Assembly (NCBI GenBank): GCA_016184315.1
Contig: JACPCU010000008.1
Location: 26,703-90,702 of the forward strand
From: Nitrososphaerota archaeon
GTDB taxonomy: Archaea > Thermoproteota > Nitrososphaeria > Nitrososphaerales > JACQRY01
Reading direction: 5' to 3'
Length of the DNA: 64,000 bases
Below the pieces are notes generated by a model, which ran no database searches, was not told the DNA's origin, and was given only the letters and a program-made list of their open reading frames with translations. The translations under genes and the position numbers were made by a program. Shown here piece after piece: positions 17,912 through 27,164 of this stretch; position 1 is the stretch's first letter, and the number at the start of each line of letters is the position of its first letter.

Positions 17912-19321
17912 CTATTCTATTGGCCATTTGCCTATTGAAGAACGTTTCAATCCTATTCTTGCTGGCAGATCCTCGGCGACTTCCTCTACCTTGGAGAGGA
18001 TTTCCTCTTCGTCTACAGTCGTTGCTCTTCCTTTCTCCACTACAATGTTTCCATCTACTATGACAGTGTCTACACTGTGGCCTGTTGTAGAGAAAATCAG
18101 GTTTGAAACGGGGCTGTGCAAGGGACGCCAGTCGAACCTGTTCACGTCGAAGAGCACGATGTCAGCCTTCTTCCCTTTTTCTATAGAGCCTATCTTGTCA
18201 GCCATCAAAGTGGCTTTGGCGCCGTTTAATGTCAGCATCTCTAAGAGTTCCTCCGGTGGAAGAAGTGAGGGATCAGCCCTTACGTCCCGGTGAGCACCTG
18301 CAAGGTAAGCTACTCTGAGCATATCGAGGAAGTTTGAGTGAGCACAATTGTCGGAGCCGAGGGCCACGGTTACACCTTGCTCCATCATTTCTACGAATTT
18401 TCCTTTTGAAAATGTTCCGAAGCCTCCCGCAGTAGCTGAGCTTGGGCAGTGGCATACCTTGACGTCGTGGCTACGGATCAGCTCTATTTCGTCGTCAGAA
18501 AGCCAGTTGCTGTGCACTATGAGCAGGTTTGGTCCTAAGGCGCCTGCTTTCTTGAAGCGTTTGATAGCGGGTAAACCAAAAAGTTCATTGTGCCTCAGCA
18601 CGGATGTAATGCTCGCTGAAACATGGGATTCTAAGCCGACGCCGTGTTTATCGGCTCTCTCTTTACATTCTCTTAGCAGCTCGTCGGAAACCGCTCTTTC
18701 ATGGCTGGGGCAGAACCAGATGTTCACTCTGCCGTTAGCTCGACCATGGTGTTTACGATAGAAGTTTTCAGCGGCCTTTGCGCATTGCTCGGTCTTTGCG
18801 TGCAGCTCTACTGTGTCCTTCAAGTGGCGTACAGTAGGCACGTCATGAACTGATTTCCCGACTACTATTCTTATGCCAACATTCTCAGCCGCGTCCGGAA
18901 CCCTTTCTATCTTGCCTTCCCCGGTGTCGACAACAGTGGTGACACCGTACTTCAAAGACTCTATCAATGTGGCAAGAGATGAGACATAGGCTTCTCCATC
19001 GCTGAGACTGTTCTGGGCAGGGATGACTATCTCGGATAGCCACGTGGGCAAGGTGAGGTTGTCTGCTAGCCCTCTAACGACATAGTAAGGTGTGTGAACA
19101 TGGCAGTTAATTAATCCGGGGGTGGCAACTTTGTTGCTACCATCGATAACTATGTCCGTGCTGCCGTAGTCTTTCTTTAACTGGTCAGATTTCCCAACTG
19201 CAACGATCTTACTATCCTCAATTGCCACTGCTCCATCTTCTATGATCCTGCGCGTTCCATCTACTGTTACAAGATATCTGATGTTTTTGATGAAGATGCT
19301 GCTCTTACCCATTTTGTTCAC
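17912..19321 (-). CDS. Amidohydrolase, SAH/MTA deaminase-like (cytosine-deaminase group)
   Basis: This 469-residue metal-dependent amidohydrolase shows the ATZ/TRZ-deaminase pattern: H-x-H in INCHVHTPYYVVRG, a metal His in VGLESHVSAS, VHSNWLSDDEI, and VALGSDNCAHSNFLDMLR with the catalytic Asp. Family members deaminate S-adenosylhomocysteine, methylthioadenosine, guanine or related rings. The FCPSHERAVS and CHCPSSATAGGFG blocks favour the SAH/MTA deaminase group. It is a stand-alone gene. The exact substrate is open. Confidence 0.87.
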   Translation of the reverse strand: MNKMGKSSIFIKNIRYLVTVDGTRRIIEDGAVAIEDSKIVAVGKSDQLKKDYGSTDIVIDGSNKVATPGLINCHVHTPYYVVRGLADNLTLPTWLSEIVIPAQNSLSDGEAYVSSLATLIESLKYGVTTVVDTGEGKIERVPDAAENVGIRIVVGKSVHDVPTVRHLKDTVELHAKTEQCAKAAENFYRKHHGRANGRVNIWFCPSHERAVSDELLRECKERADKHGVGLESHVSASITSVLRHNELFGLPAIKRFKKAGALGPNLLIVHSNWLSDDEIELIRSHDVKVCHCPSSATAGGFGTFSKGKFVEMMEQGVTVALGSDNCAHSNFLDMLRVAYLAGAHRDVRADPSLLPPEELLEMLTLNGAKATLMADKIGSIEKGKKADIVLFDVNRFDWRPLHSPVSNLIFSTTGHSVDTVIVDGNIVVEKGRATTVDEEEILSKVEEVAEDLPARIGLKRSSIGKWPIE

Positions 19322-19466
19322 TACCTGTTCAATGCTGAAGATGCGGTGTCTAATATGCTCTCTACGTTCACCTAATTCATTGATGGTCTTCCAACGTAAC
19401 TTGAACTAGTGTGACAAGAAGACATCCTACTGTGCGAAGCTTATATTCTGTTAATCAGAGTATTTC

Positions 19467-21134
19467 ATGATCATGATAACCGGCGGCGAGGCTGTTGTTC
19501 GCACGTTAAAGGAGCAGGGTGTAGAATGTCTGTTTGGCGCAGGAGGATCCGCGTACGCGGCCATCCAAGACTCCTTGATAAGCCATAGGGAAATCCCATA
19601 CTACCTTTGTCTTAACGAGATGTGCACCGCTTCAATGGCTGAGGGTTACGCTAGGGCTACTGGAAAGCCCGGGGTTGCTTTGGTGCATGTCGCTGTCGGA
19701 GCTGCCAACGCTGTTGGCCCCATGTTTGTTGCCCATAGAGACAAGACTCCTCTCATGGTCATAGTTGGAGAGCAGCATTCCCAGCATCTAGGCCGCAAGT
19801 CGTATAATGAGGCTCCTGCGTTGATAGAAATGCCTCGCCAATTCGTCAAACTCAGCCGGCAGGTTCAGCGACCAGATCGGATTCCTGAGGAAATAACAAG
19901 GGCTTTCAAGGTAGCTCTTTCCCCTCCTACTGGCCCCGTCTTCCTATCCATTCCAGAGGACTACTTGACGGCTGAGGTTGAATCTGGTATCCCGGAAGCA
20001 GAACGGTATCGTGTTATGTCCGGCTTTGGTCCTAACCCACAAGCAGTAAAGGAAGCAGCTAAGACCCTGAGCAAGGCGCAGCGACCCTTCATTGTCATGG
20101 GTAGAGGCGTAGCCCAGTCAAGAGCCTCCGACGAGGTCGTCAAGCTTGCGGAAATGGTTGGCGCGCCGATCTTCGCTGAGAAGAATGGTTACCTCATCGA
20201 CTTTCCAACCACTCATGAATTGTATTTCGGCGACTTCAACCCGGCTCATCCATTAATCAGGAATGCCGACATAATGTTAGGATTAGGAGGGAGAACCGAA
20301 ATTGAGATGCGGTATTCGAGCGAACCGCTTCTCCGCAGCGACCTCAAGATCATCGAGATGCATAGCGATCCCGAAGAAATAGCATTGATACATCCAGCTG
20401 ACATTGGAATATTCTGTGATCCGAAACAAGGTTTGATTGAACTCATTCGACAATTGGGAACAAGAAGAGCTGCGAGCTCACTCAGATCGAGGATGACAAC
20501 GCTCCGAGCTTGCAAACAGTCCTTCGAAGGTGAAGTCGATAGGCGAGTAAAGGAGACTTGGGACAACGTTCCGCTAAAGCTAGGCCGATTCATGAAGGAA
20601 CTCGCAGGATTAATAGATAGAAAGAATACTGTTGTCATCGGACACGGATCCGGTGTCCAGCTTGTACGTCATCTCTTGAAGCCTTGGACCATATTCATGC
20701 AGAACGGTGCCGGATACTTGGGATGGATGTTGTCAGCGGCACTAGGGGTCAAGCTGGGAATGCCCAGCAAGGAGGTTCTGGCCGTGGTTGGAGATGGGAA
20801 CCTCATGTTCGGTCCACAAGCACTATGGACTGCAGCTAAATACAACATTGCCGTGAAGATCATTGTTCTGAACAACGGGTTCTACCTAAGTGAAATAACC
20901 AGAAAAAATCTTCAGACCAGAAACTTCTTGGGAACCGATATCGGAGAGCCGCCTATCGACTTCGTTCAGTTGGCGAACAGCATGAAGGTTCCAGCAGAAA
21001 CGGTTCAGAAACCACGTGACATAAGACGCGCACTTAGGAACGCCTTGTCCCATCAAGGACCTTACCTGCTTAATCTTGTAGTTGATAATGAGAACCCTAA
21101 TCGGATTATGCAGGACGCGATAAAGAAACTTTAG
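19467..21134 (+). CDS. Thiamine pyrophosphate enzyme (acetolactate synthase / benzoylformate decarboxylase-like)
   Basis: The 555-residue protein has the three-domain layout of the POX/ALS family. The N-terminal catalytic Glu lies in CLNEMCTASMAEGYARATGKPG, the central domain has RPFIVMGRGVA, and the C-terminal TPP site is GDGNLMFGPQAL ending in VLNNGFY. The run VGEQHSQHLGRKSYNEAP is closer to benzoylformate-decarboxylase-like enzymes than to acetolactate synthase, and no small regulatory subunit is near. A 2-oxo acid decarboxylase is the likeliest role. It could also serve leucine or catabolic routes, but that is not supported by neighbours. Confidence 0.85.
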   Translation: MIMITGGEAVVRTLKEQGVECLFGAGGSAYAAIQDSLISHREIPYYLCLNEMCTASMAEGYARATGKPGVALVHVAVGAANAVGPMFVAHRDKTPLMVIVGEQHSQHLGRKSYNEAPALIEMPRQFVKLSRQVQRPDRIPEEITRAFKVALSPPTGPVFLSIPEDYLTAEVESGIPEAERYRVMSGFGPNPQAVKEAAKTLSKAQRPFIVMGRGVAQSRASDEVVKLAEMVGAPIFAEKNGYLIDFPTTHELYFGDFNPAHPLIRNADIMLGLGGRTEIEMRYSSEPLLRSDLKIIEMHSDPEEIALIHPADIGIFCDPKQGLIELIRQLGTRRAASSLRSRMTTLRACKQSFEGEVDRRVKETWDNVPLKLGRFMKELAGLIDRKNTVVIGHGSGVQLVRHLLKPWTIFMQNGAGYLGWMLSAALGVKLGMPSKEVLAVVGDGNLMFGPQALWTAAKYNIAVKIIVLNNGFYLSEITRKNLQTRNFLGTDIGEPPIDFVQLANSMKVPAETVQKPRDIRRALRNALSHQGPYLLNLVVDNENPNRIMQDAIKKL

Positions 21135-21201
21135 GCCGTGGGGAGCCATCCTGTGTCAAAGTAACTCCAATTCATGCTTGAGAGTAGGTAAGTATAATGC
21201 T

Positions 21202-21573
21202 CTACAGCGGTCGACCAGCCTTGGTTCTGATTACCTTGTTGTTTCTGTCAACATTGATCTTCTTAGGACGGAATTCCTCGGCTTCCTCTTCTTTGAGGAC
21301 TGAGAAGGCCATTATGGTCAATAGATCCCCTTTCTGGGCTGAGCGGGCTGCTGCTCCGTTGACAACAACTTCTCCTGAGCCGCGATTGCCCTTTATGACG
21401 TAGGTTTCCAACCGTTCTCCATTATTGATGTTAAGCACAAGAATCTTCTCCCATTCAATTAGACCAGCTGCCTCCATCAAATCTTGGTCTAATGTTAGGC
21501 TGCCTTCATAATTCAGATTACAGTCAGTCACTACCACTCTGTGTATCTTAGACTTCAACATATGTATCAACAA
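21202..21573 (-). CDS. panD: Aspartate 1-decarboxylase, pyruvoyl type
   Basis: The 123-residue proenzyme makes beta-alanine from aspartate for pantothenate/CoA synthesis. It lines up with E. coli PanD from the first residue: K9 and H11 in KSKIHRV, the self-cleavage site Gly24-Ser25 in LNYEGSLTLDQD, NGERLETYVIKG with the conserved Tyr, and VVVNGAAARSAQKGDLL. All residues for processing into the pyruvoyl enzyme appear present. Bacterial-type PanD is uncommon in archaea, which usually use a PLP decarboxylase. The gene stands alone, divergent from the M20 gene. Confidence 0.95.
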   Translation of the reverse strand: MLIHMLKSKIHRVVVTDCNLNYEGSLTLDQDLMEAAGLIEWEKILVLNINNGERLETYVIKGNRGSGEVVVNGAAARSAQKGDLLTIMAFSVLKEEEAEEFRPKKINVDRNNKVIRTKAGRPL

Positions 21574-21654
21574 TGTTGATTTCCCCCTCTTTCCAAAGGA
21601 ACAAACAAATCAGAATATTAATCCATCCGTCCCCATGGTTTGTTTAGGTCGCAT

Positions 21655-22899
21655 ATGCTTAGTCAAGAAGTCCGAGAACAGGTTCTGAGGCATGTTGACG
21701 GTGATAAGGCGGTTGAATATGTTAGGAGACTATTGAAGATACGTAGCTTTAGTCGGAAAGAGAAGGAGAAGGCAGAGTATCTTACTTCGACTATGAAGAA
21801 TCTTGGCCTCGAATCTTTTCTGCAGGAAGTGGAGCCAGGTAGGCCGAATGCTATAGGGCGGGCGCGGGGGAAAGGTGGAGGTAATACTCTAATCCTGAAT
21901 GGGCATATTGACCATAACATGGTTGTGGAAGGTTGGACTAAGGATCCGTTTGCTGCTGTTGTGGAGAATGGTTGGCTCTACGGGTTTGTGCATATGCAGT
22001 CTGCTGACGGTGCGTATTTGGCTGCTCTTGAGGCAGTGTTGAACTCGGATTTGGAGCTGCGGGGTGATGTTCTGCTTCAGTTCGTTGTCGGCGAACTTCA
22101 GGGAGGAGTAGGGACTAAACATGCCATTAAGGAAGGTTTGCTTGGAGACTACTATATTGTAGGTGAACCCAGCAATCTTTCGATAATCACCCAGCACTCA
22201 GGTCACATGGTTATGCGAGTCAACACCATTGGTCGAGCCAAACACTACACAGCCAAACTGCCTCCGGGGCAGAAAGGTGTCAGCGCCATAGAACATATGG
22301 TGAAAGTTATCCAAGCATTAGGTAAAAGCCATACTCAGATTGCTCCCGGTGGCTGGCTGACATTCAGGCCTAGGAACGACTGGCTTGGCTGGCCCCAGAT
22401 CAATGTCGGTGTCATCAAAGGAGGAATAGGAAGGGATTGTGAAGACTGGAGACCTGCTCTTCTCCCCGATTTCTGCACTGCACTGGTGGATTTCCGCGCT
22501 ATGCCAGGTCAGAATGCGGATACAGTCAAACAAGATCTTGTCAACCTGCTGGAGAAGATCAGAAAGGAAGAACCTGATCTTAGATACGAGGTTGACTGGG
22601 TATCGGCTGAAGGCTTTCCAGATGAAGGCTTTGAAGAGCCCCTTGACACGCCGGTCTTTCAAGCAGTCTACGATGCCCACCAAGCAGCTGTGGGTAGTGC
22701 TCCTCAGATCAATGGCGAGTATCCTAAGGTGACTGATGCTTCCCACTTGTCTAAGGCAGGTATTCGGGGGATTATCTATGGTCCTTCGGGGAAGTTCACC
22801 AGCAGGCCTGACGAGAGAGTTGAGGTCAGTGAAATCGTGACTGCGGCTAAGACGTATGCTTTGGCGATAGCTGAAATAGCTACGCAGCGCAAAAAGTAG
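21655..22899 (+). CDS. M20 family amidohydrolase (acetylornithine deacetylase/DapE/ArgE-like)
   Basis: The protein (about 414 residues from ATG 21655; TTG 21640 would add five) is a zinc hydrolase of the M20/ArgE-DapE family. Visible are the metal His-Asp in LNGHIDHNMVVEGW, a dimerisation domain insert (QHSGHMVMRVNTIGRAKHYTAK) and the C-terminal TDASHLSKAGIRGIIYGPSG. The usual EE pair after the second Asp reads GELQGG here. Family members remove acyl or carbamoyl groups from amino acids; carbamoyl-amino-acid cleavage would fit the racemase and hydantoinase genes, but this is inference. Confidence 0.85.
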   Translation: MLSQEVREQVLRHVDGDKAVEYVRRLLKIRSFSRKEKEKAEYLTSTMKNLGLESFLQEVEPGRPNAIGRARGKGGGNTLILNGHIDHNMVVEGWTKDPFAAVVENGWLYGFVHMQSADGAYLAALEAVLNSDLELRGDVLLQFVVGELQGGVGTKHAIKEGLLGDYYIVGEPSNLSIITQHSGHMVMRVNTIGRAKHYTAKLPPGQKGVSAIEHMVKVIQALGKSHTQIAPGGWLTFRPRNDWLGWPQINVGVIKGGIGRDCEDWRPALLPDFCTALVDFRAMPGQNADTVKQDLVNLLEKIRKEEPDLRYEVDWVSAEGFPDEGFEEPLDTPVFQAVYDAHQAAVGSAPQINGEYPKVTDASHLSKAGIRGIIYGPSGKFTSRPDERVEVSEIVTAAKTYALAIAEIATQRKK

Positions 22900-22928
22900 C
22901 TGTTCGCCTTCGGACAGTAAGAGTAAGT

Positions 22929-23675
22929 CTACTTCATTGATTTGAGTAGGCCGTCTATTTGCTTCTCTGGGGGAGCTGGATAGGCCTTTCTGCTTTGACT
23001 CAAGCCCATCTCGACCAGTGATTCAGCCACTTTCACGTAGATGTGGGGGTCGATTACCGGTATGCCGAGTTCTTTTGAGAGCTCTTGAGCTCGAAGGCCG
23101 CCTGCGGAAAGAAGGGGGAGACCCCATGGAATCAGGGCTTGTGCACCTGCGTCTATCGCTCTTTGAGCGAATGTGAGGAATGCTTCCCGTATAGCTTTCT
23201 TCTTGTCGCTGAAAGCTGTTGGGCCAAGATCCACGGGCTCGACGTAGCCTACTGTCTGCTCCATGTCATAGGTTTTCGCAAACCGGTGCAGATGGGGGAC
23301 CAGTGCCGCTGGGCAGAAGAATCCTGCTTTGTCCGCCAGCATGCTAGCTATGTGCATAGACGTTCTTCCCGGTCCCAAGACGGGGATGTTGACCACACAC
23401 CTCGATTCATCTACGCCGGGGTCTATTATGCAGTTCACCAGTGCAGCGTCAAAGCCCTGCTTCTCCGCTTCAACTATTCTTTTCACAATGTAAGCTTTCA
23501 GGTAGACTGTGTCGAATTCTGTAGGTTTGTCCACCCAATAGTTTCCTTCATCGGGGAACACTAGTTCTATCGTTGTTTCTTTGGAGGCGAAGCTTTCTAT
23601 GTGTCTTCTTCGGGCTTCGATCTCTGACTCGGGGTAATATTTTCTTGCGGCTACAAGGCAGACTGCTATCTTCAA
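22929..23675 (-). CDS. Asp/Glu/hydantoin racemase family protein
   Basis: This 248-residue protein has the two-domain aspartate/glutamate racemase fold. The first catalytic Cys is seen in DAALVNCIIDPGVDESR. The second, usually a Cys in a GC-x-G loop, is replaced in the region AQALIPWGLPLLSAGG. Because a two-base racemase needs both, this protein may instead be a decarboxylase-, isomerase- or lyase-type member. It is convergent with the M20 hydrolase gene and neighbours an amidohydrolase, which suggests a catabolic role. Confidence 0.75.
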   Translation of the reverse strand: MKIAVCLVAARKYYPESEIEARRRHIESFASKETTIELVFPDEGNYWVDKPTEFDTVYLKAYIVKRIVEAEKQGFDAALVNCIIDPGVDESRCVVNIPVLGPGRTSMHIASMLADKAGFFCPAALVPHLHRFAKTYDMEQTVGYVEPVDLGPTAFSDKKKAIREAFLTFAQRAIDAGAQALIPWGLPLLSAGGLRAQELSKELGIPVIDPHIYVKVAESLVEMGLSQSRKAYPAPPEKQIDGLLKSMK

Positions 23676-23776
23676 GGCTGACTTTGCGGTGTTTGGTGAC
23701 TGATTTTAAGAGTTTGTTTGATGGGGAGCGGGTTCGTTTCTAGCTTCAGAAACGTGGTGGGTGTATGAGTAGTGTG

Positions 23777-24586
23777 TTAAAGGGGTATGTTTGTGAGCTT
23801 GGCTACGTTGCCCCCCATGATCTTGGCTAGGTCTTCTTCTTTCATGCCGACGCCGAGAGGGGGCTTATGCATCAGGGCTGCGACCATAGCGGCCTGGCCC
23901 CAGATGTCGTTTACTGCAGCATCGGAGCCGAAGATCAGTCTCTCTGGGCCGAGGACTCTGGCAGCCTCTTTGAGTCTTGCGTACATGGCTTGACTGGTTT
24001 CCAAGAACATGTTGTCATTTCTCTTCACCACTGCAATGGCGTCAACAGCGTATGACACGGTCTGGGTGCCGAAGTGCAGCATGACCAGATGGGCTTCTCT
24101 GTAGGTTTGGGCTACTACTTCTATGCGTGTAGGCTCTGAGAAGGGGTCTCCTGAATGCATGAAAATAGGGATCTTCAGTTTGGCGCAGAGTTCGAATACT
24201 GGTGCTAGGAGCTTGACGTCATCATTGGGCCTGTAGTTGTGGAGGTTTGGGTGCAGCTTTAGGGCTCTGAAGCCTTTTTCGCGGACAAGTTTTTCGAGGA
24301 GGTCTAAGGCGTATTGCTGCTCAAAGTAGGGGTTAAGCGTGGCCACTGGGTAGAGTCTGTCAGGATATTTGCTGACCTGCTGGATGAGCCAGTCATGGTG
24401 TCTGTCGTATTCCTTGGGGTTTGTCGGAGGCTGCCTATCCATGAAGCCAGCTCGGTTCAGGACAAGAGCCTTCTCTATTCTTGTCTGCTTACCTCCTACA
24501 AGTATAGGCCCGTTCATATGCTCGACAAGAGCGTCAGCGTTGAATGATTCAAGGATCTTGACGTTTGCATCTATGATCTTAATCAT
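23777..24586 (-). CDS. TIM-barrel amidohydrolase (amidohydrolase 2 family)
   Basis: The 269-residue protein fits the amidohydrolase-related (ACMSD/aminocarboxymuconate-type) family: YPVATLNPYFEQQ, FRALKLHPNLHNYRPND, IPIFMHSGDPFSEPTR, LVMLHFGTQTVS and the late Asp in LIFGSDAAVND. These give His and Asp residues for one metal site. The N-terminal H-x-H of many members is not evident (IDANVKI), so decarboxylase versus hydrolase function is open. It lies 18 bp from the AhpD-like gene and the pair is probably one operon. Confidence 0.78.
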   Translation of the reverse strand: MIKIIDANVKILESFNADALVEHMNGPILVGGKQTRIEKALVLNRAGFMDRQPPTNPKEYDRHHDWLIQQVSKYPDRLYPVATLNPYFEQQYALDLLEKLVREKGFRALKLHPNLHNYRPNDDVKLLAPVFELCAKLKIPIFMHSGDPFSEPTRIEVVAQTYREAHLVMLHFGTQTVSYAVDAIAVVKRNDNMFLETSQAMYARLKEAARVLGPERLIFGSDAAVNDIWGQAAMVAALMHKPPLGVGMKEEDLAKIMGGNVAKLTNIPL

Positions 24587-24604
24587 ACTCTCACCTTCAG
24601 ACTA

Positions 24605-25009
24605 CTATTTCTGCTCTGCTTTAATCTTCTGAACTTCATCTTCAGCAGCCCTGACTACGGCCATCCCGTAGTCCACGTAATTTGTTGCACCTGAGAAGAA
24701 TTCGCATAGCATAACGGTGTCGAATACTTCCCGGAGAGTTGCGCCAGCTCTGACGGCGAGCCTCGCATGTCTCTCGCCTGCTTTACCGTTAGGTCTACCG
24801 GTAGTAACCTCGATGGTCATGCCTATCAGTTCGCGATACTTCTTAGGCAGTCCCTCAGCGGAGTCTTCGAAGACTGCGCCTCTGTAATGAACCCACGCTT
24901 TCAGCACCTTGGGATTATGGCGAGCCATCTGTTTGGCGAATTCTCCTATGGTGCCGAACTCTTTGAGTAGGTATTCTTTTAGACGGGGGCTTATGCCTTC
25001 TTCGCTCAT
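24605..25009 (-). CDS. Carboxymuconolactone decarboxylase / AhpD-like protein
   Basis: The 134-residue helical protein has the CMD-family pattern, with ELIGMTIEVTTGRPNGKAGERHARLAVRAGATLREVFDTVML. The AhpD redox motif CxxC is absent (the region reads PNGKAGERH), so it is more like gamma-carboxymuconolactone decarboxylase homologues than a peroxidase partner. It is the first gene of the two-gene unit with the amidohydrolase. Its ATG at 25009 touches the left edge of the mobile element. Confidence 0.8.
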   Translation of the reverse strand: MSEEGISPRLKEYLLKEFGTIGEFAKQMARHNPKVLKAWVHYRGAVFEDSAEGLPKKYRELIGMTIEVTTGRPNGKAGERHARLAVRAGATLREVFDTVMLCEFFSGATNYVDYGMAVVRAAEDEVQKIKAEQK

Positions 25010-25018
25010 ATAGAATCG
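25009..25018 (+). repeat. Left copy of 10-bp direct repeat (candidate attachment or target site)
   Basis: TATAGAATCG occurs here, at the start codon of the AhpD-like gene, and again at 31581, just outside the last element-like open frame. The repeat is short, so the attachment-site reading is an inference. Confidence 0.35.
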
Positions 25019-25113
25019 GCTTAAAGGTTGTTGTGGGTGTAGAAAAGATTATCGAGTCTTGCGTTAATTGACTGATTAGACTCTTGACGCCGGTGTAGCC
25101 GTTTTGACCCCCC

Positions 25114-26253
25114 TTGCAATATAAATTTCAAGATAATCCGTTAAGCGTTGACCGTGAAGCAAATGCTAATCCGCTAAAACCATTCAAACCAAGAGCAGGA
25201 CGGAAACTTAAGGCAGAAAGCCAAATCATAGACTCCGATCCAGCCATACAAAGATACTACACACACCTAAAATCACGCAAAGGAAACGCAGGCTACCTAT
25301 CACCACAATCACAGTCAAACGCAAGAACAGCAGTTAGACAATTCTTAGAACACCTACAAACTCCAATAACAAACCACGCCGTAACCGACCTAGTAAAGCA
25401 GAAACTAGCCAACCCGCAAAACTTCACACTAGACGACAAAATAGAGGAATACAGCAACCTAGAACCGCTCAAAGCCCACCGCAACCGAGCCAACAACCTA
25501 ATCGGCATATTCAAAGCCAACCGATGCAACATAGTCGCAAAGTCAGACAGCCACCTAGCCTCACCGCAAACCAAATTCATCTCAGACGGGATAATCAAAG
25601 CCATATACAAAGACCTACCAGCAGAGCATCAACTCTTAATGTCTATGCAAGCACACTCAGGACAACGCATAGCAGCCATATCAAAACTCACATTCGACAA
25701 ATGGGATATGACAACCAGCGACAAATACGCCTTACTAAACATACCACAAATAGCCAACAAAAGCCGAATAGCCCATCCAACCATCATACCAAAGCCGCTA
25801 GCCCAAGAGATTATCAAACACGCAACCCAAGCACAAAGACGCTCCGCCTTCCCCAACTCTGAAAGCCTGTGGCGAGACATCACCAAACTAGCAGCAGAAA
25901 AATACGGAGTCAGACTCATAAGCCACTACCTAAGAAAACGATTCCAAACAATAGCATCAGACACACAAATGAATCCTAACGAATGGTGCCTACTCATGGG
26001 AGCCATGCCAACAAAAGGACACCTACCAGAAATATACAGCCTAAACGACCTCAACAAAATCATCCAAGACTACGATACCCATCTAAGCAACGCACTCGCA
26101 TTAGACAAGAACCAAACAAAAGAAACACACCAAGAGCCACCTCTCAAAAACAACCCAAATACCGACATCCAAACAGCAATTCTGCAAGAACTTAGAGAAA
26201 TCAAAAACCTTCTATCAGGAACCGCAACACCATCGCCAGCACCATTACTCTAA
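25114..26253 (+). CDS. Tyrosine recombinase / integrase
   Basis: The 379-residue protein has the catalytic set of the tyrosine recombinase family: R185 in HSGQRIAAIS, H271-x2-R274 in SHYLRKRF, H303 in KGHLP and the nucleophile Y308 in PEIYSL. The N-terminal 160 residues resemble a SAM-like core-binding domain. A Pro-rich, low-complexity tail ends in the helix LQELREIKNLLS. The TTG start at 25114 follows TGA by six bases. It is the first gene inside the element and should drive its integration. It is distantly archaeal-looking; I cannot assign an SSV or XerA subgroup. Confidence 0.9.
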   Translation: MQYKFQDNPLSVDREANANPLKPFKPRAGRKLKAESQIIDSDPAIQRYYTHLKSRKGNAGYLSPQSQSNARTAVRQFLEHLQTPITNHAVTDLVKQKLANPQNFTLDDKIEEYSNLEPLKAHRNRANNLIGIFKANRCNIVAKSDSHLASPQTKFISDGIIKAIYKDLPAEHQLLMSMQAHSGQRIAAISKLTFDKWDMTTSDKYALLNIPQIANKSRIAHPTIIPKPLAQEIIKHATQAQRRSAFPNSESLWRDITKLAAEKYGVRLISHYLRKRFQTIASDTQMNPNEWCLLMGAMPTKGHLPEIYSLNDLNKIIQDYDTHLSNALALDKNQTKETHQEPPLKNNPNTDIQTAILQELREIKNLLSGTATPSPAPLL

Positions 26254-26254
26254 G

Positions 26255-26270
26255 AGGGGCTTCGCCCCCT
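26255..26270 (+). terminator. GC-rich hairpin after the integrase
   Basis: Immediately after the integrase stop the sequence AGGGGC-TTC-GCCCC forms a tight hairpin, followed 8 bases later by GGAAACCCCCC. A similar hairpin plus GGAACCCCCC occurs at 27499-27550. It may end transcription or mark a cassette boundary. Confidence 0.5.
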
Positions 26271-26357
26271 ACAAGACAGGAAACCCCCCTTATGACTAAA
26301 GGATAATCAACTCTAAGGGTTATTAAGAGGAGGAAACAACCAAACAGAGAAAAACCA

Positions 26358-27164
26358 TTGGCTAGCAAATCATGTTTTGTAATTTGTCCAATTGGTGACG
26401 AAGGATCAGATACCAGCAGACGTTCTGACTAACTTCTGAAATATCTGATTCAACCAATCATAACAAACCTCGCATATTCCGAAGCAGTTAGGGCTGACCT
26501 CCTAGGGATGCCCGGAATCATAACCAGTCAAATAATTGACCATATCTTAAATGATGATCTGGTAATTGCAGATTTAGCAGACAGAAATCCAAACGTATTT
26601 TACGAATTAGCGATTCGGCACGCAGTAAGGAAACCCGTAATCCACATAATAAAGGGAGATGAGGAGATACCATTCGATGTAGCTGGCATGAGAACCATAA
26701 AAGTCGACCTTGGGAACTTAGACAGCGTCGAAAATGCAAAGACGGAACTCGGTAAGCAAATAAGAACAATCACAGGGAATCCAGAGAGTCTTACAACCCC
26801 TATCTCACAAACAGTTGACATCGCAAATTTAATGGAGGGACATGACCCCAGACGAAAAACATTAGGTCAAGTGCTTGACAGCCTCAGGCAACTAACCAGC
26901 CAGCAAGCCGAACTTGTTCAACTGATAAGGTCACAAGATAAGCAAGATTTCAGAACAGGTTATGTATTCCCAAATATTGTAGACAATGCGGCTCTAATCA
27001 AAGCCAGAATGGAACATCAGCAACTAAGAAGGGAACTTGAATATGAAAATATAAGGAAACTTGAGGAAGCAGCCGAACGTGAACAAGAATTGAGAAGGCG
27101 TCGGTTAGGAGCCAGAAAGCAAAACCCTAAATTCACTCCGCAACCTTCACATCAGAAGCACTAG
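26358..27164 (+). pseudogene. Nucleotide-binding (TIR/nucleoside deoxyribosyltransferase-like) protein gene with an in-frame stop
   Basis: Read from TTG 26358, the protein starts SCFVICPIGDEGSDTSRRSD, meets TAA at 26430-26432, and continues in the same frame through LLKYLIQPIITNLAYSEAVRADLLGMPGIITSQIIDHIL, then LVIADLADRNPNVFYELAIRHAVRKPVIHI. These blocks belong to a widespread protein with a Rossmann-like fold akin to nucleoside 2-deoxyribosyltransferases and TIR-like domains. One changed base removes a codon that is probably Gln, as CAA becomes TAA. ATG 26508 could restart translation after the first strand. The C-terminal 100 residues are helical and basic. Many relatives sit in defence islands; a NAD- or nucleotide-cleaving role is inference. 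Confidence 0.7.
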
